NCBI RefSeq assembly: GCF_007954265.1 | Contig: NZ_VOLS01000011.1 | Coordinates: forward strand, 1 to 64,000 | Source of the DNA: Colwellia sp. C1TZA3 | Lineage (GTDB): Bacteria; Pseudomonadota; Gammaproteobacteria; Enterobacterales; Alteromonadaceae | DNA length: 64,000 nt | Reading direction: 5' to 3' | In this document: piece by piece, positions 8,250 to 18,427 of the stretch | How positions within the stretch are numbered: position 1 is the stretch's first letter | How the letters are laid out: every line of letters starts with the position of its first letter | Notes under the pieces: model-generated | Database searches by the model: none | The model's input: the letters and a program-made list of their open reading frames with translations, nothing else | Told to the model about the DNA's origin: nothing | Program-made: the position numbers and the translations under genes

Positions 8250-9257
8250 ATGGATGATTTTAGTCCGTCAAATCTTAAAAGTATTTTACACTCAAAACGC
8301 GCCAATATGTATTACCTCGAATATTGTCGAGTTATGCAAAAAGATGGCCGTGTTTTGTATCTCACCGAAGCCTTATCTAATAAAAGCCAAGAAAGTCAGT
8401 ATTTCAATATACCCATCGCTAATACTACCGTTTTACTGTTAGGAAATGGCACATCTGTTACCCAAGCTGCAATGCGTATGCTGGCACAAGCAGGTGTACT
8501 CGTTGGTTTTAGTGGCGGCGGCGGAACACCTTTATATATGGCTAATGACGCAGAGCAGCCGATAGAGTGGTTTACGCCACAAAGTGAATACCGGCCTACA
8601 GAATACTTACAGGGCTGGATGACGTTTTGGTTTGATGATGAAAAACGTTTAGCAGCGGCCAAGCAGCTCCAGCAGGCACGTATTACATTTTTAAAGCAGG
8701 TTTGGCAAAAAGATAAAGACTTGAAAACTGAAGGGTTTAATTTTGACGATACCCCCATACAAAGCGCACTAGACACATTTTATACTCGTACTGATCAAGC
8801 AAAAAAACAGTCCGACTTATTATTAACTGAAGCGCAACTAACCAAAGTGCTTTACAAGTACGCAGCTAATAACACCCAAACTAAAGACTTTACCCGACAA
8901 CATCAATCAACAGATAAAGCGAACGACTTTCTAAATCATGGCAACTACTTAGCCTATGGATTAGCGGCTAGCTGTTTATGGGTGCTAGGTATTCCGCATG
9001 GCTTTGCCGTTATGCATGGAAAAACGCGCAGAGGTGCTTTGGTTTTTGATGTAGCCGACATTATTAAAGACGCGCTAGTGCTACCTTGGGCGTTTATCTG
9101 CGCTAAAGAAAACGCCACAGAGCAAGAATTTCGCCAACAAGTACTGCAGGCTTTTACTGATCATAAAGTTCTAGATTATATGTTTGAAACAGTTAAAAGC
9201 ATTGCCTTGTCAAATAACGATAAGCTTAATAAAAATGAGGTCAACAAAGATGCCTGA
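8250..9257 (+). CDS. cas1: Cas1, type I-F CRISPR integrase
   Basis: The 335-residue metal-dependent integrase that, with the Cas2 part of Cas2-3, inserts new spacers at the leader end of the array. It is I-F-type from the first residues (MDDFSPSNLKSILHSKRAN) and has the glycine-rich GFSGGGGTPL loop. Candidate metal ligands are the glutamate in LTEAQL, the histidine in VMHGKTRRG and the aspartates in VFDVADIIKD. Length matches the family. The ATG at 8250 has no strong ribosome-binding site directly upstream. AAGG lies 22 nt away and starts a 9-codon upstream reading frame (8228-8257) that overlaps the cas1 start. It is the first gene of the cas operon. Confidence 0.96.
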   Translation: MDDFSPSNLKSILHSKRANMYYLEYCRVMQKDGRVLYLTEALSNKSQESQYFNIPIANTTVLLLGNGTSVTQAAMRMLAQAGVLVGFSGGGGTPLYMANDAEQPIEWFTPQSEYRPTEYLQGWMTFWFDDEKRLAAAKQLQQARITFLKQVWQKDKDLKTEGFNFDDTPIQSALDTFYTRTDQAKKQSDLLLTEAQLTKVLYKYAANNTQTKDFTRQHQSTDKANDFLNHGNYLAYGLAASCLWVLGIPHGFAVMHGKTRRGALVFDVADIIKDALVLPWAFICAKENATEQEFRQQVLQAFTDHKVLDYMFETVKSIALSNNDKLNKNEVNKDA

Positions 9258-9309
9258 TTTTCTTGTAGATACTGCTTTAGCGCGTCAAATAACCAAAAAG
9301 CAATATTAA
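9250..9309 (+). CDS. Possible 19-codon peptide between cas1 and cas2-3
   Basis: An ATG at 9250, overlapping the end of cas1, is preceded by GAGG at a good distance (9238-9241). It opens a 19-codon frame (begins MPDFLVDTALARQ) whose stop lies two bases before the cas2-3 ATG at 9312. cas2-3 has no visible ribosome-binding site of its own, so this frame may couple its translation to cas1. It may equally be a chance frame or the remnant of an earlier start. No homologue is recognised. Confidence 0.3.
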   Translation: MPDFLVDTALARQITKKQY

Positions 9310-9311
9310 TT

Positions 9312-12257
9312 ATGATGGTTACCTTTGTAAGCCAATGCGAGAAAAATGCTCTTAAGAAAACTCGCCGAGTACTCGACGCTTTTGCCAATCGTATTGGCGA
9401 TAACACCTGGCAAACATTAATCACTGAAAATGGCTTATTAACCGTTAAAAAAATGCTCAGACAAACGGCTAGTAAAAGCACGGCAGTGAGTTGTCATTGG
9501 ATACGTACTCGCGCCCGTAGTCAGTTTTTGTGGGTAGTGGGGAGTAAAGATAAGTTTAATGTCGAAGGTGTGGTTCCGGTGAATACTACAGAAAAGGAAG
9601 TTCCAATGGATATACATCAAAATAAGCCTATTAAAGGCTGTATTTATGCCAATACGCAATTACAGAGGCTTGAACAGCACTTGTTTTCTGTTGGCTTTGT
9701 TGCACAGCAGCTTTATTTACATTTTTATTCTAACAAAAGTGCTCAAGCAAAAGCTGTATTTGTCGCAGGATGTTTGCATGATATAGGTAAAATAGACCCT
9801 AGCTTTCAAGAATGGGTAATAAAAGATAAGAGTAAATCTTATATACCAGAAGATGGACAACATATAGATGGATTGAAAAAATTCAGTTTTGAAAATCACC
9901 CAAGACATAATGAAATATCTGTTTTACTTTATCAATTACTTGATGATAAAAGTCTAAAATCATTAAATGGTTGTAATAAAAATGCAGTTAAACATGCGGT
10001 TTATTGGCATCATGCAAAACCGTTTAGACCGAAAGGTGGTTTTGAAACCCTTAGTGATATTTATAAAAAAGTAGATGCTGTATCGAAAGGAAATGCTTGG
10101 GATTTACTCGTACTGAAATCTGTTGAAATTCTCAATAAAGTCAGTGAAATAGAGAAAGAATATAACAATATTAATGAAAGTTTTTTGTCAAAATGTTACA
10201 TCAATGAACCAGATGTTGATGGGTTAAATTATATTGATTCAAATTTACCCAAATATAAAATTTACGATCCCAAAGACCAATTAACTAGCTTTGGTAGTGA
10301 TATTGCTATTAATGCCAGTAATAACGAAATAAGAGCCTGTTTAATTACTGCGGATAGATGGGTTTCTTCTATGTCAGCACACGAGTTAGCTTCAGCTATT
10401 AAGCATAAAACGCTGATAAAATTTATAAGGGAAAAACTTGAAGCTAGCCAAATAACAATAGAAAGTAATTTAGTCTCTCATATCACTGATAGTCTTAATT
10501 ATTTCCCTAAAAGTGAACGCACCAAAAAGCAGGCTGATGTTGCAAATAAACTAGCAGAAAATATGGAAGATGTAGGTGTACTCGCAGGTGCTGCTGGCTG
10601 TGGTAAAACAAAAATTGCGCTTGAATGGGCTAAATTACGACACGCACAACAAATTATTTGGATCTGTCCTCGTGTACAGATTTGCCAAGGAATTTTTACT
10701 GAGTTATCAGCAAAACCCTATTTACCTGATGCAACTATAGAATTACATACAGGTGAGTTTAAGTGTATTAATACATACGAAAATATCACCGCAGAAAATA
10801 ACTACTTTACGGGGGATGTGGTGATAACTACTATAGATCAGTTGCTTAGTAGTATCATAAGTCATACCAAAGCAGATCGATTGCTTAATTACTTATCGGC
10901 TCATATTGTTTTTGATGAATTTCATGAATACATAAATATGCCAGCATTTAATCTTTTATTCGCGGAATTAATTGCGTCAAAAAAGGAGATTAATGGCGGC
11001 GCTAATACTTTATTAGTTTCAGCAACACCACATTACTGCTATTTAGATCAAATTCTTGATTTAGATAAAAATGATATAATTGAAATGCCAGCCTTTAATA
11101 AAAGCCGTTATCAGTTTGATTTTTTACCTTATGACGAAAATGCATTTGATGATAGCAATCCCCTATACAAACCTCAGCAATCTACCACCTTTGTTATTAG
11201 TAACACTGCTACAACAGCACAAAAAAGTTTTATAAAAAACCAACATCAAGAAAACGCAATTTTATTGCACTCTAAATATAAAAAGAGCGATAAGCAGCAG
11301 TTATTTTCAAGCGTATTTGAATCATTTAAGCGAGATGGTGATAACCGATTTGATCTTTTAAGAAGTGGGCCTATTGTGCAAGCCTCTTTAAATATCAGTT
11401 GTGAATATATGATTTCTGAAATTACTCATGCAGAAAACTGTTTACAACGACTTGGACGTTTAGATCGTTTTGGTTTAAATAGTACAGGTATCAACCAATA
11501 TACTATCGTTATTCCACAAACGTTACATGAAAGAAAGGGTAGCGGCTCCGTTGAAAGATTCCTGTCATCAACCAATACATTAGCAACAACAAAAGCATGG
11601 TATGAGTTTTTACGTGAAGCGACGAATGATGGTGAAAAAATAGTAACATTACTAAATATATATGCCATTTATAAACAGTTTTACGCTAACCCAGCTTCAC
11701 TCGAATTGATAGAAAGTGATTTGTTAGCCAGCATGAAGAAAAGTACAGTATTAATCGCAGCAAAAGTAGCTGAACCTCAAACGATGGTAAAACCGAAAAA
11801 GGACAGTAAGCAACGAGCTAAAATCAGTAAAAACTCATTACGAGGTGATAGTCGTTTTGTACAAATGGCAGTGTGTGATTTGGATGATCCTGATGAGATT
11901 AAATTTATAGAAGAATATGCTTATACAATCCCTGTGAATGAATCAGACAAAATTGATGGTTTAAGCGCTTCCTGTAATGAAATCGAAGGATATGGCGATA
12001 GTTCAAAAAGCTTACTTATCCACATGATGAAAAAACATCACCACATAATGGGAGGGCAAAAGGCATTTAAAAATTTTATTTTACTTAATGAGGCTAAAGA
12101 TTCTGAATTTCCGGTTTATTTAAGTTATACGCCAAATGATTTACTCGCAGTAGGTGGTGAAAGCGCAAGGCACAGTTCAGCAATTTACTATGCTATTTGT
12201 GAAAAACAAGCCGTAGGTTCAATATCAATAAAACAACTACAAGACCAAAAAGGATGA
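9312..12257 (+). CDS. cas3: Cas2-3 fusion: adaptation subunit plus HD nuclease-helicase
   Basis: A 981-residue fusion typical of subtype I-F. Residues 1-90 are a Cas2-like domain ([20 protein letters not shown], then [14 protein letters not shown] and LWVVG). Next is an HD nuclease domain with the HD pair at ~156-157 in [12 protein letters not shown]. The superfamily 2 helicase follows, with Walker A GAAGCGKT (~424), a DEFH box (~534), SATPHYC (motif III) and [10 protein letters not shown] (motif VI). It would join Cas1 for spacer acquisition and then shred invader DNA once recruited by the crRNA complex. It is somewhat shorter than classical I-F Cas2-3 (~1,050-1,100). Its last four bases overlap the start of cas7fv. 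Confidence 0.95.
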   Translation: MMVTFVSQCEKNALKKTRRVLDAFANRIGDNTWQTLITENGLLTVKKMLRQTASKSTAVSCHWIRTRARSQFLWVVGSKDKFNVEGVVPVNTTEKEVPMDIHQNKPIKGCIYANTQLQRLEQHLFSVGFVAQQLYLHFYSNKSAQAKAVFVAGCLHDIGKIDPSFQEWVIKDKSKSYIPEDGQHIDGLKKFSFENHPRHNEISVLLYQLLDDKSLKSLNGCNKNAVKHAVYWHHAKPFRPKGGFETLSDIYKKVDAVSKGNAWDLLVLKSVEILNKVSEIEKEYNNINESFLSKCYINEPDVDGLNYIDSNLPKYKIYDPKDQLTSFGSDIAINASNNEIRACLITADRWVSSMSAHELASAIKHKTLIKFIREKLEASQITIESNLVSHITDSLNYFPKSERTKKQADVANKLAENMEDVGVLAGAAGCGKTKIALEWAKLRHAQQIIWICPRVQICQGIFTELSAKPYLPDATIELHTGEFKCINTYENITAENNYFTGDVVITTIDQLLSSIISHTKADRLLNYLSAHIVFDEFHEYINMPAFNLLFAELIASKKEINGGANTLLVSATPHYCYLDQILDLDKNDIIEMPAFNKSRYQFDFLPYDENAFDDSNPLYKPQQSTTFVISNTATTAQKSFIKNQHQENAILLHSKYKKSDKQQLFSSVFESFKRDGDNRFDLLRSGPIVQASLNISCEYMISEITHAENCLQRLGRLDRFGLNSTGINQYTIVIPQTLHERKGSGSVERFLSSTNTLATTKAWYEFLREATNDGEKIVTLLNIYAIYKQFYANPASLELIESDLLASMKKSTVLIAAKVAEPQTMVKPKKDSKQRAKISKNSLRGDSRFVQMAVCDLDDPDEIKFIEEYAYTIPVNESDKIDGLSASCNEIEGYGDSSKSLLIHMMKKHHHIMGGQKAFKNFILLNEAKDSEFPVYLSYTPNDLLAVGGESARHSSAIYYAICEKQAVGSISIKQLQDQKG

Positions 12258-13255
12258 ACGAAATGGAAAAAGTAATAGGTATTAAAAGTGTAGACTTTAA
12301 AATTACAGCATTAGGTCATGGTGTAGTGAACTGGAATGGGCCAACTGCTCTTAGTTCTAATGGAAAAAACTTGGATAATCATAGCCTACCTAAATTGAGG
12401 GGATATACTAACCTTACAGGTGCCATAAGTGATAAAGGTTTTAAATACAAAAAAGATGTGACAGATGTTGATTTTAAAAAGAATCCTTTATATATCAGTC
12501 AAAATTGTATTCGTCATCATCTATTTAAAAATCAAGCGTTTGATGTGCATTATGCAAACAAGAATAAGATGGAAAACTTGACTAAAATACTCGCTTCAGA
12601 AACAGGATTGATTCGTGGTTATGTTGTACCTGCGAGCCAAAATAAGCGTACCAGCCCATTGCTAATTGAAGACTTTGTTGATCAGCTAGGTAATGGTAAT
12701 TACGAACAATTATCAAACTCTAGCTCTGTTGAAGAAGTAACCAATGTTGATGGCACAACAAGTTATAAAAGGGGTGAAAATTCTATTTTCTCAAAAACAA
12801 CCTTTGGTGACACTCAATATACTTCTTATGGTTCGATCAGTATTGAACAATTACAATTTATCTCTTTAGATAAAAAGTTTGATCGTGAAGCGATGCAAAT
12901 TAAAGAAGGTCAAGGTGAAGTTGTGGCTAAAGAAGTCCAAGACTTTATTCAGTCATTAAATACAGAGTTAAAACCTATAGCCGTTTTTCATGCAAACTAT
13001 GTACGCGGTGGCACTATTTTTGAAGAAGGTGAAAATGGAATTTTACTTAATAATGATGCGATTCAAGCATTAGTTGAATATACCTTAGCCATAGTGTCAG
13101 AACTTTCAATTCGCCAAGCTAAATCTTATATGTATGTTGACAATATTACTGTCGATTATAACGAGAGTAATAAAATGATGCGCATTAAACCAGATGAAGG
13201 CAGCATATCAGAAACACCAGAAGGCGAATATGCCAGCTATTTTTACGCAAAATAG
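12254..13255 (+). CDS. cas7fv: Cas7fv, backbone subunit of the minimal type I-F2 effector
   Basis: A 333-residue protein that should polymerise along the crRNA spacer to form the effector filament. Its N-terminus ([24 protein letters not shown]) and its position directly after cas2-3 match the I-F variant (I-Fv/I-F2) Cas7 known from Shewanella putrefaciens. It is not the Csy3 of classical I-F. The ATG overlaps the cas2-3 stop (ATGA), and a 11-bp gap with AGAGAGG precedes cas5fv. Subfamily identity rests on recognised sequence plus operon order, since no alignment could be run. Confidence 0.88.
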   Translation: MNEMEKVIGIKSVDFKITALGHGVVNWNGPTALSSNGKNLDNHSLPKLRGYTNLTGAISDKGFKYKKDVTDVDFKKNPLYISQNCIRHHLFKNQAFDVHYANKNKMENLTKILASETGLIRGYVVPASQNKRTSPLLIEDFVDQLGNGNYEQLSNSSSVEEVTNVDGTTSYKRGENSIFSKTTFGDTQYTSYGSISIEQLQFISLDKKFDREAMQIKEGQGEVVAKEVQDFIQSLNTELKPIAVFHANYVRGGTIFEEGENGILLNNDAIQALVEYTLAIVSELSIRQAKSYMYVDNITVDYNESNKMMRIKPDEGSISETPEGEYASYFYAK

Positions 13256-13266
13256 AGAGGTAACTG

Positions 13267-14289
13267 ATGAAAATAATCATTGAATATGAATCGTCATGGC
13301 GGAATTCATTTTTGGACGGAAATAACAATGAGTCGCTACCTAATACGGGACGAAAGTTTATAGGCTCTATGTCTAGTTTAAAGAAGCCAGAAAATTTCAT
13401 CAAGCGTGATGTCACCATTAATACAGTTATGGGGGTCTTAAATCGTTTAATCGGTGATCAACGAAAGTTGTATCAGGCACGTAATGGTAGTAATTATTTT
13501 TTTGAAGAGCTTGAACCATTAGTAAGCTTTAATGATAAACCTGCGTATATTAATAATGAAATGACCTACATTCGTAATATTACAGGGAGTACTGACCAAA
13601 ACTCTTATACAGGTATGATCAAAGTAAATGATCCTATGTTCTTATCTGATTATTCCAATGAGTTCTGGGGAGTATTGGCTTTAAATGTTGACGAACTTTG
13701 TCAGTTCATTACGTCTAAGGGAACAGTAAATGCAAAAATAGCTGTTGACCCATTAAGTATTATTGCAAGGTTAGAGGAACTAAATAAATTAAAACCCATT
13801 GAAAATATAGATTTGGCTAATAAGTCTTTTGAATTATTACAAAGTAAATTTGATAAGTTTAACGGGCTAAATAATAAAGGCTTAATTTATCCCATTGCCT
13901 TATATTGCTCAGCCCTCTATTTACAACTAGATTTGTTATCTGTAGTTAAAAAGTACGATATGAGTACTGCAAAAAAAAAAGCGGGTGGAATCGGTGGTAT
14001 ATCAAATAATGGTTTCACTAAAAAAGACTTTATGGATAGGTTTACCACAGGGGAGAAAAAGAAGGTTTGGGGGAATCCATATATTCATGAAGAATTTGTT
14101 AAAGGTGAAGGAAAAACAAAACACCTAATGACTAAAGCTAGCGGCACCTTGGAAATGACTTTAAACATTAGTCGAGAAAAAGCGAAAGAAATAAAGTTAA
14201 TGATAGATAACGCGGGTGTTTCTAGTTTCTATTTAGGAAAGAAAGGCCTTGCTTATGTGAGTACAATAAACACTAGGGAGGAAAACTAA
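13267..14289 (+). CDS. cas5fv: Cas5fv, enlarged Cas5 that replaces the large subunit
   Basis: A 340-residue protein beginning [17 protein letters not shown], a Cas5/RAMP-like first strand. In the I-F2 subtype this protein caps the crRNA 5' handle and, through an inserted helical domain, takes over PAM recognition from the missing Cas8f. A basic central stretch ([25 protein letters not shown]) lies in the second half. There is an AGAGAGG ribosome-binding site before the ATG. The stop and the cas6f start share one base (TAATG). No cas8f or small-subunit gene lies anywhere between cas2-3 and the array, which defines the subtype. Confidence 0.87.
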   Translation: MKIIIEYESSWRNSFLDGNNNESLPNTGRKFIGSMSSLKKPENFIKRDVTINTVMGVLNRLIGDQRKLYQARNGSNYFFEELEPLVSFNDKPAYINNEMTYIRNITGSTDQNSYTGMIKVNDPMFLSDYSNEFWGVLALNVDELCQFITSKGTVNAKIAVDPLSIIARLEELNKLKPIENIDLANKSFELLQSKFDKFNGLNNKGLIYPIALYCSALYLQLDLLSVVKKYDMSTAKKKAGGIGGISNNGFTKKDFMDRFTTGEKKKVWGNPYIHEEFVKGEGKTKHLMTKASGTLEMTLNISREKAKEIKLMIDNAGVSSFYLGKKGLAYVSTINTREEN

Positions 14290-14840
14290 TGGATCATTAC
14301 ATTGATGTAAAGTTAAAACCTGATGCAGAAATGCGTGAAAATTTATTACTGAATAAAGTTTACACTAAGCTTCATAAAGCCCTATTTACATTAAAATCAG
14401 ATGCAATAGGGGTAAGTTTCCCTCAATACAAAGTAACGCTAGGGCGTACCTTAAGAATTCATAGTAATTCGACAATGTTGAATGATTTGCAAGGTATGAG
14501 TTGGCTGGGTAGATTAAGTGGATATTGTGATAGTAGTGACGTTAGTCTAGTTCCTAAAGATTCCAAAAATCGCATAGTGTCGCGAAAACAAAGTAATATG
14601 ACACAAGCCAAATTGAATCGCTTAATTAAAAGAGGTTCAATTACAGAAAATGAAATTAAAGCCTATAAAGCTAAGATGTTTACTTGTGGTTTAGATGAAC
14701 CTTTCCTCGAACTCGAAAGTGAATCTAACGGTAATAAACATAGGCGATACATTAATTTTTCAAATTTAATAGATAAGCCACAACAGGGTAAATTTGATTA
14801 CTTTGGTTTAAGTAAAACAGCGACAGTACCTTGGTTTTAA
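14289..14840 (+). CDS. cas6f: Cas6f (Csy4) crRNA-processing endoribonuclease
   Basis: The 183-residue RNase that cuts each repeat at the 3' base of its hairpin and stays bound to the crRNA. The catalytic histidine is H29 (KVYTKLHK), the same number as in the Pseudomonas enzyme. The basic RNA-binding helix (RKQSNMTQAKLNRLIKRG), the serine-containing LESESNG strand and the terminal YFGLSK...VPWF are all present. The repeats downstream have the 5-bp stem, 5-nt loop hairpin expected for this enzyme. GGAGG precedes the start. It is the last cas gene, 218 bp before the first repeat. Confidence 0.95.
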   Translation: MDHYIDVKLKPDAEMRENLLLNKVYTKLHKALFTLKSDAIGVSFPQYKVTLGRTLRIHSNSTMLNDLQGMSWLGRLSGYCDSSDVSLVPKDSKNRIVSRKQSNMTQAKLNRLIKRGSITENEIKAYKAKMFTCGLDEPFLELESESNGNKHRRYINFSNLIDKPQQGKFDYFGLSKTATVPWF

Positions 14841-15058
14841 ACGTAATAAATCTATTTAATAAAATACGTACAAAGTTTGTTAATAGTTAGTTCGTTTAGA
14901 GAAAAAACCACCTAAAATTTTATCTTTAAAAATTAGTAACTATAAACAATAAGTTATAACTAGCATGAAAATAAAGGTCAAAAGATGATTTATTATTTAA
15001 CAGCTTGTTTTAGCTTGTTTTAGCTTGTTTTAACTTGTTTCTTTACTAGTATTTCATT
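14841..15058 (+). promoter_or_regulatory. CRISPR leader
   Basis: A 218-bp AT-rich sequence between cas6f and the first repeat, on the side of the conserved (non-degenerate) repeats. It should contain the array promoter and the docking site for spacer acquisition. It ends in four copies of a 10-bp unit (TAGCTTGTTT and variants, 15001-15040), 18 bp before the first repeat. Confidence 0.75.
15001..15040 (+). repeat. 10-bp tandem repeat in the CRISPR leader
   Basis: Four adjacent decamers: CAGCTTGTTT, TAGCTTGTTT twice, then TAACTTGTTT. The 10-bp period places a TTT tract on the same helix face each turn, which could bend the leader. Confidence 0.85.
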
Positions 15059-17186
15059 GTTCACTGCCGCACAGGCAGCTTAGAAACCTAGTGTGCTGAT
15101 AAAATAACCTTTAATCGCGTTCACTGCCGCACAGGCAGCTTAGAAAACATCCGATGGTAATGGTGTGGTTACAGGTACGTTCACTGCCGCACAGGCAGCT
15201 TAGAAAATCATGTCGTCAATATCATCTAATACAGAGCAGTTCACTGCCGCACAGGCAGCTTAGAAAGTAAGCTGTGTGCATTTAAGCTGCTGCGGTCAGT
15301 TCACTGCCGCACAGGCAGCTTAGAAATATATTCTGCGCTCTTGATAGTTATATCAATAGTTCACTGCCGCACAGGCAGCTTAGAAATGAAACTGTTAACT
15401 CTAAGCTTGAGCGTACTAGTTCACTGCCGCACAGGCAGCTTAGAAATGATGATGACTTAGGTGTTTCCGTCTGGAACTGTTCACTGCCGCACAGGCAGCT
15501 TAGAAAGACATACACTTGCACAGCGCTAGGGTTTATCCGTTCACTGCCGCACAGGCAGCTTAGAAAATCGACACCCCTCGCAGTGACGTTAACATCAGGT
15601 TCACTGCCGCACAGGCAGCTTAGAAAAATAGCTAAAGAGTTACAGCGCACAAAACCAAGTTCACTGCCGCACAGGCAGCTTAGAAATTGCAAATAAGTGG
15701 TGCTTTTCTATAAGAATTGTTCACTGCCGCACAGGCAGCTTAGAAATGTGAGTGCGCGAGGCATATCAATGTCGCTACGTTCACTGCCGCACAGGCAGCT
15801 TAGAAATTGAAATGTAAAAGCTATTGTGTCGCCATGGTGTTCACTGCCGCACAGGCAGCTTAGAAATTTATTGAATGGCTTTACAAAAAGCTTGACTAGT
15901 TCACTGCCGCACAGGCAGCTTAGAAAGTTAAGCTGCTTATCATTACTTAACCATCTTGGTTCACTGCCGCACAGGCAGCTTAGAAACACCCGCTTCGCTA
16001 TAAAGATAATGTACTTTTGTTCACTGCCGCACAGGCAGCTTAGAAAGTTAAGTCATGTGATTTTTTGATTCTAGTGAGGTTCACTGCCGCACAGGCAGCT
16101 TAGAAAGTTCATTGATACAGCGGCGTAGTCTATACCTGGTTCACTGCCGCACAGGCAGCTTAGAAAAGGCAGCTCAATCAATGGTGTTTTATTGCGTAGT
16201 TCACTGCCGCACAGGCAGCTTAGAAAGGCAACTGTCCATACGTCACGCTTTTGGTCTGGTTCACTGCCGCACAGGCAGCTTAGAAAGCTAATAATGGTGT
16301 TTTTGTTCTTTAATACTCGTTCACTGCCGCACAGGCAGCTTAGAAAGAATGCATTTGAATAGCTAGTTCATTAGCACGGTTCACTGCCGCACAGGCAGCT
16401 TAGAAAATTTATCAAAATCGAAATAGCAGAGGTAAAAAGTTCACTGCCGCACAGGCAGCTTAGAAAACTTGGCACAATCAACACCAAGCAATTAACAGGT
16501 TCACTGCCGCACAGGCAGCTTAGAAATATAACATTAATCAGTACAGAGATAAAAAACGGTTCACTGCCGCACAGGCAGTTTAGAAAACCGCAACCCGACG
16601 GCATCAACTCGTTACAGAGTTCACTGCCGCACAGGCAGCTTAGAAAATTCATAACCGCAAGAACACTTGTATCCGACAGTTCACTGCCGCACAGGCAGCT
16701 TAGAAAGTAAAGCTTGTGTTATACGTCAGTACGCTCATGTTCACTGCCGCACAGGCAGCTTAGAAATTTAGCGTTGATAGATATGTATTTATGCTGTTGT
16801 TCACTGCCGCACAGGCAGCTTAGAAATGGCAGCTTTCACTGCCAAGCAGATACAAAAAGTTCACTGCCGCACAGGCAGCTTAGAAAATATACATGACAGA
16901 GCCATCAACACCCCTTGCGTTCACTGCCGCACAGGCAGCTTAGAAAGCTTTGCTAACTGTAGCAAGCCCGGTGGCATGGTTCACTGCCACACAGGCAGCT
17001 TAGAAATTTAGGGTAGCCACAAGCTTTACCAATAAAGGGTTCACTGCCGCACAGGCAGCTTAGAAAAAGTATGTTGCGTACCGCTTCAATGCCATCGTGT
17101 TCACTGCCGCACAGGCAGCTTAGAAAGAATATCTCCATCTTTGCGTTTTTCTTTAAATGTTCACTGCCGCACAGGCAGCTTAGAAA
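15059..17186 (+). CRISPR. Type I-F2 CRISPR array, 36 repeats and 35 spacers
   Basis: 36 repeats of 28 bp, each starting GTTCACTGCC and ending CTTAGAAA, alternate with 35 spacers of exactly 32 bp, giving a strict 60-bp period. The repeat core CTGCC-GCACA-GGCAG forms the Cas6f hairpin, and cleavage after it leaves the 8-nt 5' handle CTTAGAAA. Two repeats vary, both far from the leader: repeat 26 (16559-16586) has C to T at position 21, the first handle base, and repeat 33 (16979-17006) has G to A at position 11 in the loop. Transcription is left to right, the same as the cas genes. I noticed no duplicated spacers. Spacer targets could not be searched. Confidence 0.99.
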
Positions 17187-17250
17187 ATTGTCGATAGCAA
17201 GGGGATACACCTATAATTCAGATGGCAAGAAGTGAGAGTCGACTTCTTGG

Positions 17251-17454
17251 CTAACAGAACCGCTTAAGCGTTGTCCGCTTTATTTTTTTAGCAAACACCC
17301 ATGCTTTAATTGAATATATTCGCCAGTACTTACCTGCCATTGACTCAGGTTTATAGTTTCGGTTTCTTGGGCTAGCACGCGTAACGAACCTCGGTACCTT
17401 TTTGTATTCAAGTTCCTCAGTATTGTTAATACTCGTTTTCTTACTTGAGTCCAT
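17251..17454 (-). CDS. Small basic hypothetical protein
   Basis: A 67-codon frame from the ATG at 17454, rich in lysine and arginine (PRFVTRASPRNRNYK, KKIKRTTLKRF). No family is recognised and there is no signal peptide or membrane segment. It lies between the distal end of the CRISPR array and a lipoprotein gene on the same strand, 60 bp downstream of the latter. It may be a chance frame or a decayed gene. Confidence 0.3.
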   Translation of the reverse strand: MDSSKKTSINNTEELEYKKVPRFVTRASPRNRNYKPESMAGKYWRIYSIKAWVFAKKIKRTTLKRFC

Positions 17455-17514
17455 CAATATACCCTATCTATTCGTATTTTTGCCAACCTGAATGACATAC
17501 AAAAATTTAGCACT

Positions 17515-18060
17515 TTAATAGTGCGCCTGATAGAACTTGTACTCTTCATTTGGTACACCATAGAAATTATACTCTTTCATACATTTCCAATTAGTGTCGA
17601 TAATTTTTTCACCTTTACTGCTCTCATAAAAATCAAGACCAAGCATTCCTTTAAATGGGTTGTTAGAATCACCTGGCATCCTATCGATCATTTGTTGAGA
17701 GTTACAAGATGATTCAGCCATAGTGAAGGTGATTGAGGTGATAGTATAATTAGTTTTATTGTCGATTATATGAACTTTTAGTTTTTCTCCCTCTATCCAC
17801 CAATCGAATTTTATATTTAAATTACTAGTTGGCGGTAAAGATGTGGGTGATCCTTTTGCGCGCTTGTATTTATTAGATGAATTCAAAGTGTTAGTTGTAG
17901 CTCCTGTGAATTTTTCATCACAGAACTCATGGGCCCAAATGCGTTTACTATCGCTTTGATTCTTCATAGCAACAAACATACACGAACTGTATGAGTCTGG
18001 TTGCTCACTGTAGCAAGATGAAAGAGCGAGGGTTAAGATCAGCATCATTACTTTTTTCAT
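17515..18060 (-). CDS. Predicted lipoprotein of unknown function
   Basis: A 181-residue protein with a lipoprotein signal: basic start MKKVMM, hydrophobic stretch, and lipobox LSSC with the acylated cysteine at residue 16. The mature part contains several further cysteines (SSCMF, HEFCDEKF, SSCNSQQ, NWKCMKEY). These could form periplasmic disulfides. No domain family is recognised. It is adjacent to, but outside, the left end of the integrated element (starting at 18264) and downstream of the CRISPR array, in a likely recombination-prone spot. Confidence 0.7.
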   Translation of the reverse strand: MKKVMMLILTLALSSCYSEQPDSYSSCMFVAMKNQSDSKRIWAHEFCDEKFTGATTNTLNSSNKYKRAKGSPTSLPPTSNLNIKFDWWIEGEKLKVHIIDNKTNYTITSITFTMAESSCNSQQMIDRMPGDSNNPFKGMLGLDFYESSKGEKIIDTNWKCMKEYNFYGVPNEEYKFYQAHY

Positions 18061-18263
18061 TTGGAAACTCCCTGTAAAACAAGTTCAATTAACTCATAAG
18101 ATTATAGTGAGTAGGAAATTATCAGGTCAATAGGAGAGCACAGGTTAAATTTTGAGTTGCCTTGAGGCTTAGACGTCCAATGAGCGTTTCAGGAAATGCA
18201 TATAATTATTTTTACATCAAAGAATAGCTGTAAGTAACTGATACTTAAAAGATAAAATGGTGT

Positions 18264-18304
18264 CCCTCCCTGACTTGAACAGGGGACCTGCCGATTATGA
18301 GTCG
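18264..18304 (-). repeat. Left attachment site: partial tRNA-Ile copy
   Basis: A 41-bp copy identical to 25251-25291. It covers the 3' half of the tRNA from the anticodon stem to the acceptor stem. Just outside it the old acceptor end (TGGTGTCCC) still shows the CCA complement but no longer matches the intact gene (TGGTGGCCCC), so this side is a decayed displaced 3' end. Confidence 0.93.
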
Positions 18305-18427
18305 TAATAATAGCAAGATGTTATGAGACATAAATAAAACTAATAAGTCATTAATCCCCTTTGTTTTCAATGCTTTCACGTATTCACACTATCTTGTATT
18401 GTCTTATCATATCTTATTAAAACTAAT

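Noticed and set aside
15087-17158. Spacers that target the neighbouring integrated element
   Set aside because: I saw no spacer match by eye, but the comparison was not exhaustive; a computed search of all 35 spacers against 18264-25250 is needed before any claim.
15348-17210. Long open frames on both strands through the CRISPR array, encoding repeated FLSCLCGSE or SLPHRQLRN units
   Set aside because: The 60-bp period is a multiple of three and the repeat lacks stops in these frames, so the frames are artefacts of the array and not repeat proteins.
17226-17280. Integron attC-like site after the CRISPR array
   Set aside because: There is a hairpin (CAAGAAGT/ACTTCTTG) and a GTTAGC motif, but no paired RYYYAAC and GTTRRRY ends and no integron integrase.
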